Part shown: positions 32,425 through 42,699 of the stretch, one piece after another
How positions within the stretch are numbered: the first letter of the stretch is position 1
How the letters are laid out: the number at the start of each line of letters is the position of its first letter
Assembly: GCA_905221605.1 (NCBI GenBank)
Contig: CAJNDS010002712.1
Location: 262,501-320,000, forward strand
DNA from: Symbiodinium natans
Lineage: Eukaryota > Sar > Dinophyceae > Suessiales > Symbiodiniaceae
Direction: 5' to 3'
Length of the DNA stretch: 57,500 nucleotides
Notes under the pieces: model-generated
The model's input: only the letters and a program-made list of their open reading frames with translations
Database searches by the model: none
What the model was told of the DNA's origin: nothing
Made by a program: the position numbers and the translations under genes

Positions 32425-32650
32425 TCGTTGTTGTCTGGGCGACGAGGTGGTTAGTGTCGATCAATGTTGGTCTGCGGGACCAGCAACGCATTGTAAAGTG
32501 GCGTTCCTGTGCACCATCAGTACGGTTGCATGACATCTTCACGCGTGCGGGCCGGAACGGAAACCGCCCAGGGCCGTAGCCGAAACTGCATAACAGGAGA
32601 AGCACGAAGACCGTAACACCAACCAGGAGCCATGCAACAGAAACCAAGCA
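32425..32650 (-). CDS. exon with membrane anchor, unknown
   Basis: The frame reads VSVAWLLVGVTVFVLLLLC, then YGPGRFPFRPARVKMSC, then RSRRPTLIDTNHL-like sequence, ending at a strong donor (ACGAA|GTAAGA). The first 20 residues make a signal anchor or membrane helix. The start is not fixed. The plus-strand frame here is less convincing. Confidence 0.5.
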
Positions 32651-33149
32651 CCCGCCGTAACGAAAACCCGCTCCAAACCCTAAACCCTAAACACCCGGGC
32701 TGTTAGCCGTTACAATCCAATCCAGTTGTCGTTATAGGCCTCCCTGGTTTCCTGTGACGGGTGGCAGCCTTTCCTGCGTTATCAAGCGAATGGTTTCGGT
32801 CGTGAAGATGGATGCAGTGCGGTTGCAACATGCAGCCTGGTGTGAGTTTGGCGAAGCTGCGAAGGTTCAATCAATCTGCGCGGCTCCTGGCAGCTGCCAG
32901 CAATTTCCTACAGTTTTGAAAAAGAACTTGTGACCGATGGCATTGTAGCGTGGAGCAGTCAAACCCGCCAGATCTATGTGGTTGCCAGCAAAGTGCTGGT
33001 GCGCACTTCTTATCACTAGTTGCTCCCTCCGAAGACTCGCCTGGAGCGTCGGCAGACACATGCATAACCCCCTAAACTCCCACCTGAACCCCCCCTAGAG
33101 CCCTATGAAACTCCTCCCGAAAAACCCGGCCGGGAAGAACCCCCTAAAC

Positions 33150-33250
33150 ACCCCCCTAAATCCCCGCCTCAACCCCCCCCTGAACCCCCCCCCTAAGACA
33201 CTCCCCCCCTCCTCCCCCGCGCCCCCCCAAAAAAAAATCGACACAATCCC
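33150..33250. other. C-rich stretch with CCCCTAAA-like units
   Basis: Decayed CCCCCTAAACCCC-type units and a C9A7 junction. No exon. Confidence 0.5.
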
Positions 33251-33252
33251 AG

Positions 33253-33318
33253 GCCTGGCAGCTGCCCCCGCGTCGTGGACGTCGGCTTGGCCTCGCCCAT
33301 GATTTCCTCGCACACGGG
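33253..33318 (-). CDS. short exon, unknown
   Basis: EIMGEAKPTSTTRGQLP between an AG|G acceptor (gtgtgcgag) and a GC donor (CCAG|GCCTGG). High third-position GC. It is an isolated exon in otherwise repeat-rich sequence. Confidence 0.45.
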
Positions 33319-33464
33319 AAAGCATGTGGGGGGCTTCCGGTTGCCGATAAGAGGGGGTACCCTCCTTGGGGTCCAAGGGGGATTCTATTATCTGCACCCA
33401 ATGATATGGCAATCGGATTGGCAGCACACCGGAGGCACAGTTCTTGTCATATATGGAAACATGC

Positions 33465-33549
33465 GGAGAGGGAGAGGGAGAGGGAGAGGGAGAGGGAGAG
33501 GGAGAGGGAGAGGGAGAGGGAGAGGGAGAGGGAGAGGGAGAGGGAGAGC
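33465..33549. repeat. GGGAGA hexamer repeat, about 14 copies
   Basis: A perfect run of AGAGGG/GGGAGA hexamers. It reads as Gly-Glu or Arg-Gly on the plus strand only because hexamers keep frame. It is flanked by ordinary sequence. Confidence 0.95.
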
Positions 33550-34429
33550 AAAAAAAACCCAATCCAGACATATTAGACGTCATATTAGATGCCTTCGATG
33601 CACTGATTGGACGACGGACCAGGGATGCACAACTGCACAACACAAAAAGGCACGGAAACTGCAGTGCCGAGTCAAGTCGTTTGTGAAGTCCTGGAGCAAC
33701 CACCGAGAAGTCTGCAGGATCGTGAAGGAAACTTCTTGGGCCAAGTTGCAGCGCCCGAGCATCCGAAGCAGATTATGAAAATTATGTACTCGGCTCGCCG
33801 ATCGAAAAAGCACGCCCTAAACAGTTGAAAATGGGAAGCTTGATCTTTGTTTCGTAAGTTTTTTGTGCGTGCTTGTTGGAAGGCAGCCTAACTGCCCAAG
33901 CGGGAAGTGTGGGACCACAGCGCATGCAGCATGACGTGAAACCAAGATCCGCAAGTCTTTTCAACGATCGGAAAGAGCAACCAAGAAGCTGTCACCCGAA
34001 GGAATTTCAGCCGGAAACTCAACTTCCCGAAATAGTTCAGACAACCCTAACTCTGACATCAACTAGGGACGCTGAGAACGCACCCGCGCAAAAATGCCGT
34101 CCCGATGTGGTTTTTGAGCCGCAACATCCTTGTTTGTAACATGCTGCAACACATCTAGATTCCAAATGACAAGCCCACACGCCAAACTTTGCTGCACTGC
34201 GTCGCTTGCGCAGCATGTTATTCACAGCACCCGTGGCTTTGTCAATACAGTTAACATTCCCCCAAACAAGCCAGCTACTCACGCAAAATCAAACAGTCTC
34301 CCACTAGTCTCCAAGACTTCCCAGATGTCGGGAGTGCGTGCAGGAGCAAGTGGTCGTCAATCTTCGAAGGTAATTTGATACACTCGGTCACCCGGCCCAT
34401 CAACATTAACATTGGCTGCTACCTTTTGC

Positions 34430-34759
34430 CTTCGCCGTCTCCGACTTTCCGAAACTCAAAGATGGCAACCTGACATGGGCGACAGCGCGCAGGAAGTGCA
34501 GACATCAGACGTCGTGGACTGAAAAGTCTCGGGGGTGCCTCGCCCGCCGCAGCCTCCACGGACTCGATGAGGCAAAGGCCCACTGCGGCTGCATGACGTT
34601 GGATCGCGGCCACCTGCCATCTGCCAACGGAACGTCATGGAACGTTGTTAGGTCAGTGGAGTGCCAATCAGATTGGCAAGAGTGCCAATCTAAATGCATC
34701 ACTTTGCACCGCTTCATGCAACATTGCATACCGCCGCAGAGCTGTCTGCAAACTCTGCC
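34430..34759 (-). CDS. two exons of an unknown helical protein
   Basis: 34703-34759 reads SLQTALRRYAMLHEAVQ between AG|G and donor AAA|GTGATG. 34430-34613 opens after agatggcag|G and reads VAAIQRHAAAVGLCLIES, PRRLMSALPARCRPC and VAIFEFRKVGDGEGK, with a GC donor (GAAG|GCAAAA). Strong third-position GC supports coding. No family is recognised. Confidence 0.68.
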
Positions 34760-35314
34760 CTGAGCGGCTCCAACGCTTGCGCCGCGAATGGTGTTGGCAA
34801 GAACCTGGAAAGCCGCGGACGCACCATCAACATGATTCACGCTTGCTATCACAGTCACTTGCTACACCTGAGTCCCACGGCCAGACGCCCACCCGGCCGC
34901 AAGGCGCAAGCAGCTGCATTGAAGAGACTGAAGCCAGGGATTTCATACCTTGGGCCACCCCCTGTTTCGAACCGACCCTGGTTCCCAAAGTCACTAACGC
35001 TGATTCAGAGTGGATAATTTCGAACGCATGATTCAAAAATCAACCCACTTCGGTAAACCCAGTGCTGCCTCGGATTCTGTCAAACGTTGTAGAAGCAGGG
35101 ATTGATTGCTTCCAAAGCAGGACGCATCCTAGTAGCTGATACGAGGTACTTTACGAGTTCGACCGTTGCAAACGCACTTTCCCTTGCCAAACACAAACCA
35201 CCTGCGCAAACGGTCAGTGAAACCATCTTGAATATCCGCAACTGGGAAGGCCAATGCCGAGAATTAACCTCCACTGTTTTTGGAAACCCCTGCTTGGATA
35301 GCAAACGCTATCTT

Positions 35315-36665
35315 CACACATCCCTGACATGCCCGAATCGGCATCTGGAAAACTCGCTGCGAGCAAGCGGCAGGATGTCCTTGAATGCAACGCATCTCTG
35401 GCAGTGAGCTGCAGGCGTGCTTGCTACAGAGCTGGGCATAAGAGGACTTGGGGCCCGTGATCCTGTGATCCCGACTTCGGGCGGGGTGCCGAACCAATCA
35501 CCAGGTCGAAGCCTGCCAGCCACAGAGGTTCCTCCTGCATTCGGCTCATGGCTTAGATGGGCTGGGTTTAGGGCCGCTGTACAGGGCTTCGCATCGAGCG
35601 AGGGCTCCCATGAGATGTTTTGGGTTCTGCTGCCCTGTGTGACCCAGAACGGATCTGTGCTCACGAAGGGGACACAGCTGATGCACCACTAGCTGCAATA
35701 GGCATACAGGCCTCCCAGCGAAGTGCTTTGACGTCCGCCCGGCCTGCAAACAGCATGTCCCGTCGTGACGATCTCTTGAATACTTGTCTTGACCCCGCAC
35801 CTTGCAGGCTGTTCAAATCCACGTTCAATTGCAGAAGCCGCAGGACTCCTGCCCAACACAAGCCTTGAAGCCTATCCTGCCACATGCTGCATCTTCACAA
35901 AACTCACCAGGAGAAAAAGACTCAGGATACGTTGACATCCTGACATAGTTTGAGATGTGGAACTTTGCCTTGCATCAGGGATTTGGGATGTGACCCTTCC
36001 CTGGCTCCTCGACATGGTTTTCAGGTGGGCACGGCGGGCAAGGCACTGCCCGAAGGTGCGAAGGTCACAACAGCATTGACTCCGAAACCTTCGGCTCTGC
36101 AGAGCTTCTCCTGGATGACAGTCTGTCAGGGTCACGTGTGCCCCGGACGCGGCCAGCCACAAGCCAGGAAGCCCCATCCCAGAGCCTGAGCACCGGTGCG
36201 GAGGTGCCGCTGACACCGTCAACATTGCAAATTCAGGGCCAATGAGGCCCTGTAACGCGCGGGTAAAGCGCTTACAGTGCTGGCCGCCCCAGGCAAACTA
36301 TTTCAAGCACCAAGGCACCCAGCTCCAGCGCTCTGCCCACGAATGCCTCCCTGGAGAGGCGCCAGCAGAGCGCAGGCACCTGAGCTGGCCCTTCTGGGAC
36401 TCTGCGACCCAGGAGGGCGCCTCACTCTGTTCCCGTTCTTTCAACTGCCAAGGAACGGTGTCGAAAACGCAGGCGCACATGCTGTTCCTTAGCAAAGTGC
36501 AAGCCTTGAACGGCTCGCGTGGGTCAATCTCCCTCAACACAATTTCAAACGATGGGCTGCCACGTTTCAGGATGCCATCATCGTTGAAGTCTTCCGGCAG
36601 CAACTTGGAGACTTCGGATACTTCCTGCAATTCGCTGGGCTCAACTGACTGAGGCCTAGCAAGCG
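35315..36665 (-). CDS. METTL21-type (Methyltransf_16) methyltransferase
   Basis: This is the best-supported gene here. 36319-36350 reads EAFVGRALELG, 36111-36185 reads GMGLPGLWLAASGAHVTLTD, 35801-35848 reads VLRLLQLNVDLNSLQ, about 35690-35743 reads RADVKALRWEACMPI and about 35490-35534 reads EEPLWLAGFDLVIGS. Splice phases fit exactly through the first four joins. Donors are GT, GA (CCAG|GAGAAG) and GT. The order LELGSG, TLTD, LLQLNV, ALRWE, FDLVIGS matches AdoMet-binding motif I, the acidic residue after strand 2, the Asn-rich helix, strand 4 and the post-motif of this family, which methylates lysines on chaperones and elongation factors. An N-terminal exon (about 36445-36660, SKLLPEDFNDDGILKRGS) and a C-terminal one (about 35315-35415) are likely. 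The usual Asp after FDLVIGS is on a missing exon. Confidence 0.8.
36111..36185 (-). CDS. methyltransferase motif I exon
   Basis: This 75 bp exon opens after ggtgctcag|G and ends at a GA donor (CATCCAG|GAGAAG). The first two bases complete the Gly codon of LELG from the previous exon, giving LELGSGMGLPG, a textbook AdoMet-binding loop. The last base joins the next exon to give a Gly before VLRLLQLN. Confidence 0.85.
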
Positions 36666-36669
36666 GCGT

Positions 36670-37260
36670 AGACGCGCATGTACACACCCGGCCTCCATTT
36701 CGAAAGGCACATCTGCCTGGGAATCCGAGTCGAGATTTTTAACTTTTGAGCGGCGTGTAGTCAATTCTGAAGAAGGCGCCGACCTGTCGCGCCGCCGCCC
36801 AAAACAGCAATTCTCGTCCAGCCAACGTCGCGCGGTGCACGGCCTCTCAGCAGGAGATTGTCGGGAGCGGCATAAGGGTGTTAAGCGGTCAAAAGGCTTC
36901 TTACTGCTTGGGTGCTCTTTCAGAGTGAGAGGTCTCCAAGGTTGCTCAAATGGACTTCATCAAAACGCGCTAAGGGCACAGGTGGCTCAGGGTTGCACAA
37001 CAGGTTGCCACATTGCAGGAATCTCCTGACGCCCTAGGCTTCGGGCCACTGGCATCTCGCAGAAGTTGAAGGACTCCATCGAATCCATGATTGCACGAAG
37101 TGCTCGACTCCCGAGCACATTCTTGAAAAGCGCTGTCTGAAGGCCGGCAGATCCAGCCTAGCTCCTACCTAGACCTTCAGGTGTGCTCGGCTACCCACTG
37201 CGGCTTTCGATTCGCGGCTGAGATGCTGTGGAAGCTAGGCACCAGCAACATGAGCCACTC
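36670..37260. other. no gene recognised
   Basis: Spacer 5' of the methyltransferase. No good exon is seen on either strand. Confidence 0.4.
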
Positions 37261-37309
37261 CTTCCCTTGACAAGTAGAAAACGGTTTTTGACGCCAGTGG
37301 CTGGGCCCG

Positions 37310-37500
37310 TGATGCCATCAAGTCTCGAGGGCCATGAACGGCCATGTCTTACAATCCTGGATCCAGGAACAGCTGTCCAGGATCTTGTCATGCCCCTGAT
37401 GGAACGTGTAGCAGTGTAGGGCCGGCATATACAACGCACGTGGCATCTGCCAAGGGCGGACGTAAACCACACCACCGCATGCGGCCACCCGCAAGGGCAT
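37310..37500 (-). CDS. possible exon, unknown
   Basis: The minus frame reads VVYVRPWQMPRALYMPA then LHCYTFHQGHDKILDS, then CSWIQDCKTWPF. It is aromatic- and His-rich with moderate third-position GC. An upstream alternative frame (SLRLALARGKEVLLQLE, about 37500-37560) may be the preceding exon. No family is recognised. Confidence 0.4.
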
Positions 37501-37941
37501 TACCGGTTTCAAGCTGCAGAAGAACTTCTTTTCCGCGGGCGAGAGCTAGTCTTAGGCTAGCCTCTGAATTATGTGGAGGCCACGGCTGCCAGCCAGCACG
37601 TCGCTGAACTCGTTTGCCTTGGGCTGCTTCCGGCCGTCTCTCAAAAAAAACATACGGAGGTTGTTTTTCTCTGGATGGTCCACTCAGTCTCCCTTTGTCA
37701 TTTGTTCTTGCACTGCTGTGAACCGAACGAGTGCTGCATTCTAGCTGCACATTCGGACTTGCGGGCGTGTGCAGCTGTGGTCGCTCAGCATTTTCTCATT
37801 CGGTGCTTTGGGAGGCACGTTCAGGGCGACAGCTCAACCCGGTTGCTGGCTGGATGTCGATCGGCAATTGGTAGGAACTTTCCGTGCAAAGAAAATGGGC
37901 TTCATGCACGTAAATACGACCATGACATGTGATCCTCATTG

Positions 37942-38732
37942 TCAATGCAGCTGGGGTTCGTTGAGGGCGAAGATCGCCTCGTCCAAGACCGCCTCTGTCT
38001 GCCCCTTGGCCTCAGGAGACGAGACTTGCGCAGACTTGCGCAAGCAAGCGCCACCTGCGGCCTGCGGCCTGCGCAAAGCCACGTTGCGCTCGCCAAGAGG
38101 AAGGCCGAGGATGGAACCAGCCAGCCCAAATCTCCGCAGAGTTGCCCCGGTTGGTCACCGCTTTGACAGTCGGAGAGCTCCCTGCATTGGACTTCAGAGA
38201 GGAGAGCATAGGGAAGCACTCCTCAAAGACTTGAGGCAAGCTCGCAGGCAGCGGCCTGCACAGCTTTGGAAACTGGTTCCTTAGGCACGAACTGAACAAG
38301 CCACAGAAGAAGCCCAAGACAGTCTACGAAGACTCGAATGCTGTCGGTCAGGGGGGCCGGCGGTTGCGGGGCCCCGGGGCCCCGGGGCCCGTTCAGGGCT
38401 TCTAACCATGGGGCGCTCTCTGCCGCCAAGGCACGGGGTTTTCAGCAAAGTTTCCAGCGTCTTCAAAGCCAACTCCTCAGCCTCTTGCAAGGATCGGCCC
38501 GCGTCTCGCCGCAGCATCGGGTCCGCCTCTGTGGGGTTGAGATGGGTTGAGGGTTTAGGGTTTAGGGAGTTTAGGGTTTGGTGGGGGGTGGGGGGGGGGG
38601 CAAACCCTAGTTAAGGCTCACGGAAGTTTCCCAGACTTTCCCCCCACATCCACAAATTGCATCCACCGGCTGTTCTCACCCGTTCTCATGTACCTGGCGG
38701 ACTTGCTGGTGGCGGAGAAGGATGTGCCGCAC
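37942..38732 (-). CDS. unknown helical protein, four exons
   Basis: 38622-38732 (GTSFSATSKSARYMRTGENS then WMQFVDVGGKSGKLP, donor CC|GTGAGC), about 38400-38528 (RSLQEAEELALKTLETLLK, acceptor cccacag), 38126-38291 (NQFPKLCRPLPASLPQVF, SSLKSNAGSSPTVKAV, GC donor) and 37942-38054 (SSPEAKGQTEAVLDEAIFAL then NEPQLH and TGA). The TGA at 37942-37944 is a plausible true stop. All exons have high third-position GC and proper splice-like ends. It is mostly alpha-helical and probably soluble. No family is recognised. Confidence 0.7.
38545..38610. repeat. decayed TTTAGGG tract with G-run
   Basis: GGGTTTAGGGTTTAGGG-type units decay into a GGTGGGG stretch, lying in the intron between two exons of the helical gene. 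Confidence 0.7.
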
Positions 38733-38819
38733 CTCAGTACTTCCGCAACAGCTCGGCATGGCTCGGCTCTTGTCTCTGTATTTGAGAGCACCAGGGGGAC
38801 AGATCTAAGCACGAAAAAA

Positions 38820-39460
38820 GGCTTAAGGGTCCTGCGTCTCTAGTGATATATTTGCTTTTCTTAGTGCTGGATCACGGGCATGCACAGGCATGTGCCCTGT
38901 CCTGCACGGTTGGTTGGGGAAAATGGAACCCCTTCCAGGAGACGAACCCTGAACTCAATTCCTGGAGATCTCCCCTTCATTCCTGGGCCGTGCACACGGA
39001 CAGTGTCGGAGCTGCCCGTCTTCTGGCGCTTGGCAGCAGGAGCTTCCGCCTCGCACGAATGCCGCGTGCGGATCTCGAGGCGAGGTATGGGAGGTCTTCA
39101 GGTACCCGTTCTGAGGGCTCCCACCAAAATAAACGGACTGTAGAAGTACGAGTATCCTTGTTCTGGGAACGCCATGAAGCCATGAAGTACCCCATATTCT
39201 TTTCCAGCGGCGAGTTGCCCCTGCCATGCCATGCGGGCCCTGCCTTGCCAGACCGCCTCACGCTGATGCAAACCTTGGTCGCAAAACCGTCCCATCTGAC
39301 TGCATGCTATATCCATCAAACATCAGCACATATTCATATTCCATTATGCCATATTCCATACAGGAAAGTAAGGAAGGCCGTGAACAGCTGCATCAGAACA
39401 GACACGAACAGGACAGAGAGCACTCACAGGAGACAGCGTAGAGAAACAGCACGAAGCTTC
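38820..39460. other. weakly coding region, minus strand
   Basis: Minus 38980-39120 has a GC-rich frame (SERVPEDLPYLASRSARG, RKLLLPSARRRAAPTL) that may be an exon. The rest shows nothing convincing. A 220-codon plus frame across it lacks exon-like composition. Confidence 0.35.
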
Positions 39461-39469
39461 AGAGCAAGA

Positions 39470-39640
39470 AAGTCATGCTGGTTCCGCCAGGAAGAATGCC
39501 AATGAGATTCAGGAGGGGAGTCAAGCAGAGGTCCGAATCTGCTCGCTGAGGTACCGAAGCACTGGATGCATTCGACGCGGGTGCGGACGCCGGGCTGGCA
39601 TCGGACAGCGCGTTGAAAACCAAGACGGAGGCTTTTGGCC
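39470..39640 (-). CDS. exon, Ala/Ser-rich, possible C-terminus
   Basis: After ctttgcag|G the frame reads KASVLVFNALSDASPASAPA, then SSASVPQRADSDL, LTPLLNLIGILPGG and a TGA. The low-complexity Ala/Ser/Pro middle and hydrophobic end could be a C-terminal tail. Function unknown. Confidence 0.5.
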
Positions 39641-40406
39641 TGCAAAGTGCCCCAGTGGCAGCTGCTTATGCTTCACGAGTCTGGGGAGGGATGCTTCCTT
39701 GCCTGTACGTTCTGCGTCGCGCTACAGCCCTTGCCTAAAGTGCCATCTGCCTTCTGGCATGTGCTGCTGCCGCGCGAGTTAGGCTCTGGTCGTCGAGAGC
39801 AGCCGTGGCACCGCCTGCAGGCACTTTCGGCGCCCACTTCCCGTCCCTGGGTCAATGCCAGAAAGCATGTCTTAATCCACAAAAACCCGCATCGCTTTGT
39901 ATCATTGCAAGCGTTCCGTCATTCCTTCTTTACAAGCTTACACTGGAACGCAAGGCATAACGCGCTCAAAACGTTTGATGGAATTCAGAGGACTCCTTTT
40001 CACTAGATCACCAAAGGCTTTGAGGTCGATGCTGAAGAAGCGCCCCCAAAAGCCCTAGGAGCCATCAGTCACTACGCGCCGACTACCCCAGAACTTAGAG
40101 CGTGACTTGTTGGACGCATGAGCAAAAACTGTCGTCCGGGGAATGTCGGGCTGCAGGGACAAGCACGGCATTACGGCATTACGGCCAACCAGGGACCGCA
40201 CAGAGTAGGGCGAAGCGCACGGATGCATTCGTCGACAGCATGTAGCTCACAGACTTTGGCTCCATCAGCACCACCGGGCGAGGAAAGCGCAAGTCCCGGA
40301 GGCCTCAGCTCAGGCAGGAGGCGCAGCGCACAGGTTAATGTAGCTCGAGAATGCTCAATGCGCCCCGAAGCTGGGATTCACCCCCGAAAGGGGCCCCCCA
40401 ACTTGC

Positions 40407-42441
40407 CTCTCGTCTGCTTGTTTGTGTTCTTTTTTCGGCATAAGCTTCCAAGGCGCCCAAGGCGCGGCTGCAGGCGGCGCCCTCCCGGAGCAGCGCCTCG
40501 CTGCGGGGGAGCGCCTCGGCGGCCACGGGCCGCGCCAAGGTCCGCACCGCCTCGTCGCCTTTGGTGGGGAGGGGATTTCAGCCAGGATCTGGGAGTGAAC
40601 TCAGGTGTTGAAGCTTGTTTAGTCTTCATGGTGTTCAACATTGTTCAACGAAACCTATAGAATGCATCTGCGAGGTCCGGGCAGATGGCTTCGGCTTGGC
40701 GGAAGTCCGGCGCGACCACCTCCCAGCTGCAAAGATCGTCTCTGATGCTCTGGGTTGTCAGATCCTTCAGATCCTCACTGAGGATATAGAATCATATAGA
40801 CAGTACAAGGCGGTCTTAACGTCTGATGGCCTCACCTCCAGCTAATCCCTTCCTCGTGGATGTCCCATGGTCCACACTCCTTCCTTCCTCGTTCGCCCTA
40901 AACCGAACGTAGTCTCCACTTTTCGATAATTTAGTGCTTCTTGCGTTCCTTACGTGTACCACCCTCCTTCAAACCGGAACAATTTTTGGCTAAGTCTTGG
41001 AGATGGATTTCACGGCTACCCTGAAGTCCGGAAGCTGGCCTTGAAGGCACCCCCCCTTTCAGCGTGGAATGTGCGATGCAGTCTGCCGTCTGTGTGTGGG
41101 TGCGCACCGTGTGCAAGAGGAAGAGGTCAACCCTTTGGCCTCCAGTTTCGCGATCTTTCTTTTCAGCTCTTTTGCAGCCCGCTCAGCTTCTTTCGCCTCA
41201 AGCTTCACGAAACAAGGCGCTCAGCCAACGGACTGCAGAACCTGCCCGAGCCCATCTACACGAGCTCAACATGCCCTGCTTCGGTCAGGGCACTACCTCC
41301 TCGATGATGATGGAATCCTGAGTTTGACTAAGTGATCGTCAGAGCATGACAATGGTCTCCAACAACCAGCTCCCATTGCCACCACACAGTGCTTCCGAAA
41401 CGTGACCAGTTGTTGAAGCTGGTTCAAAATGCTGGCTCAGACTCGGTAGCAGCGGCCTTGTCCACGCCAAGTAAGGTTGCAGCCCCAGCGCGGGTGGAAA
41501 CCTGGTACACGCATCGCCTCCACCCCTTGTCTAAGCATGCCAGACATCGATCATCATACCATTCTGCACAAAGCCATACACGGCTGAAGTGCGCTAAACA
41601 TGTACTTTACTTTGTCAGTACTTGCTGGCGCAACAACATGGCTGTGAAAGACTCCCACCTCGGCATGAAGCACCCGGCGAAGTTCGCGGCAGGACTCGAG
41701 GTCCTGCGGAGCAGGAGAGGCACCACACTGAACAAGCACTGAACAAGCTGCACGAACTTGACAAACTTGTCTTCCAGCCTCTGCCATCATGGCCTCAAGC
41801 TTTTCTCGGGACCTGGGGAAGCATCCAAGCAAGCTCTGACAGCCCTGGCGCCCAACCAGAACTGCTAGGAATGGCGATAGCACTGTTCACAGCAAGCAGT
41901 CAAGCAATGTTGCAGCTTGATTAGGCTGCTGTACACACCGGAAAGCGCCCAGAAAGAAAACAAAACTCATGGCTGCGATCGCTCATTCCTCGTATTTGAT
42001 CCAGTGGCTCTTCCAAGCGCGCGAAGGCCAAGCCAAACGCTCTCCTGATGGTTTATGGTTTGGCAAGATTGTAGCTAAAGTTCTGAAGCATCCTAACAGT
42101 ATGGGCTGAAGAAGGCTCGCAACGTGTGATGTTGGGTCTCTGTCGGGCCAACAGCGTATCAACCTGTTCACGTTCGGCACAGCTGGCACCATCCGCAGGC
42201 TCCTGTCAGCGTCGCACTCGGCCCCAGTCTGCTTGTCCGGGTGCACCCGCAGCGCCCAACGCCGGTAGGCGGCTTTCACCTGGCAACCAAGTGCAACCAA
42301 CACACACTTGGCAAAACACAACTTGCTTCTGCGCATTGCTGAGATGCACAGCAGAACGGAGTGGACTGTGCAGTTTGCTATTGCCCATACCGTGCCTGCT
42401 TCTCATCCAGCTCCTCGCTGTCTGCAAGCAGCGCGTCAAAC
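40407..42441 (-). CDS. J-domain (DnaJ-type) protein with coiled-coil tail
   Basis: Exons: 42396-42441 (DALLADSEELDEKQ), 42203-42279 (VKAAYRRWALRVHPDKQTG), 41989-42044 (RAFGLAFARLEEPLDQIR), 41767-41812 (REKLEAMMAEAGRQ), 41659-41703 (DLESCRELRRVLHAE), 41132-41196 (KEAERAAKELKRKIAKLEAK), 40655-40726 (VVAPDFRQAEAICPDLADAF) and 40407-40558 (AVRTLARPVAAEALPRSEA, SRALGALEAYAEK). The first three join in phase (GC donor, then GA donor) to give a J domain: helix II YRRWAL, the HPD loop that stimulates Hsp70 ATPase, and a short helix III. The following helices are coiled-coil-like. The phase between 41989 and 41812 does not match, so an exon is missing or two genes are joined. It likely acts as an Hsp70 co-chaperone. 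Confidence 0.65.
42203..42279 (-). CDS. J-domain exon with HPD motif
   Basis: This exon is 77 bp: 25 codons plus two bases. It opens after gttgccag|G, reads KAAYRRWALRVHPDK then QTGAECDAD and ends at a GA donor (GACAG|GAGCC). HPD and the basic helix II are intact. Its codons are very rich in G/C at third positions. Confidence 0.85.
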
Positions 42442-42699
42442 CTCAAGCATGCAAAACGCCTCACCACTGACGTGGCAATCTCAAAGCAAAAGTATTACAC
42501 TACGCAACCCCGATTCTAGCTTTTAACTCGTGAAAAACTCTAGTTCGAGCGAAGATGAAGGATTGCTTTGAAAACCAAGAGAACGCCCTTGAACCGGGAT
42601 GGTATTGGTTGCAAGGGAGTGCGCTTGCATTCCGGGGTCAAACCTAGCCTAGCAGCCTCAAATCCTGGTAGCTGTCTTTGAGCGGTAGGGGCTGAGCTG

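Noticed and set aside
33453-33686. Gly-Glu repeat protein
   Set aside because: It is the translation of the GGGAGA hexamer repeat, with no supporting exon context.
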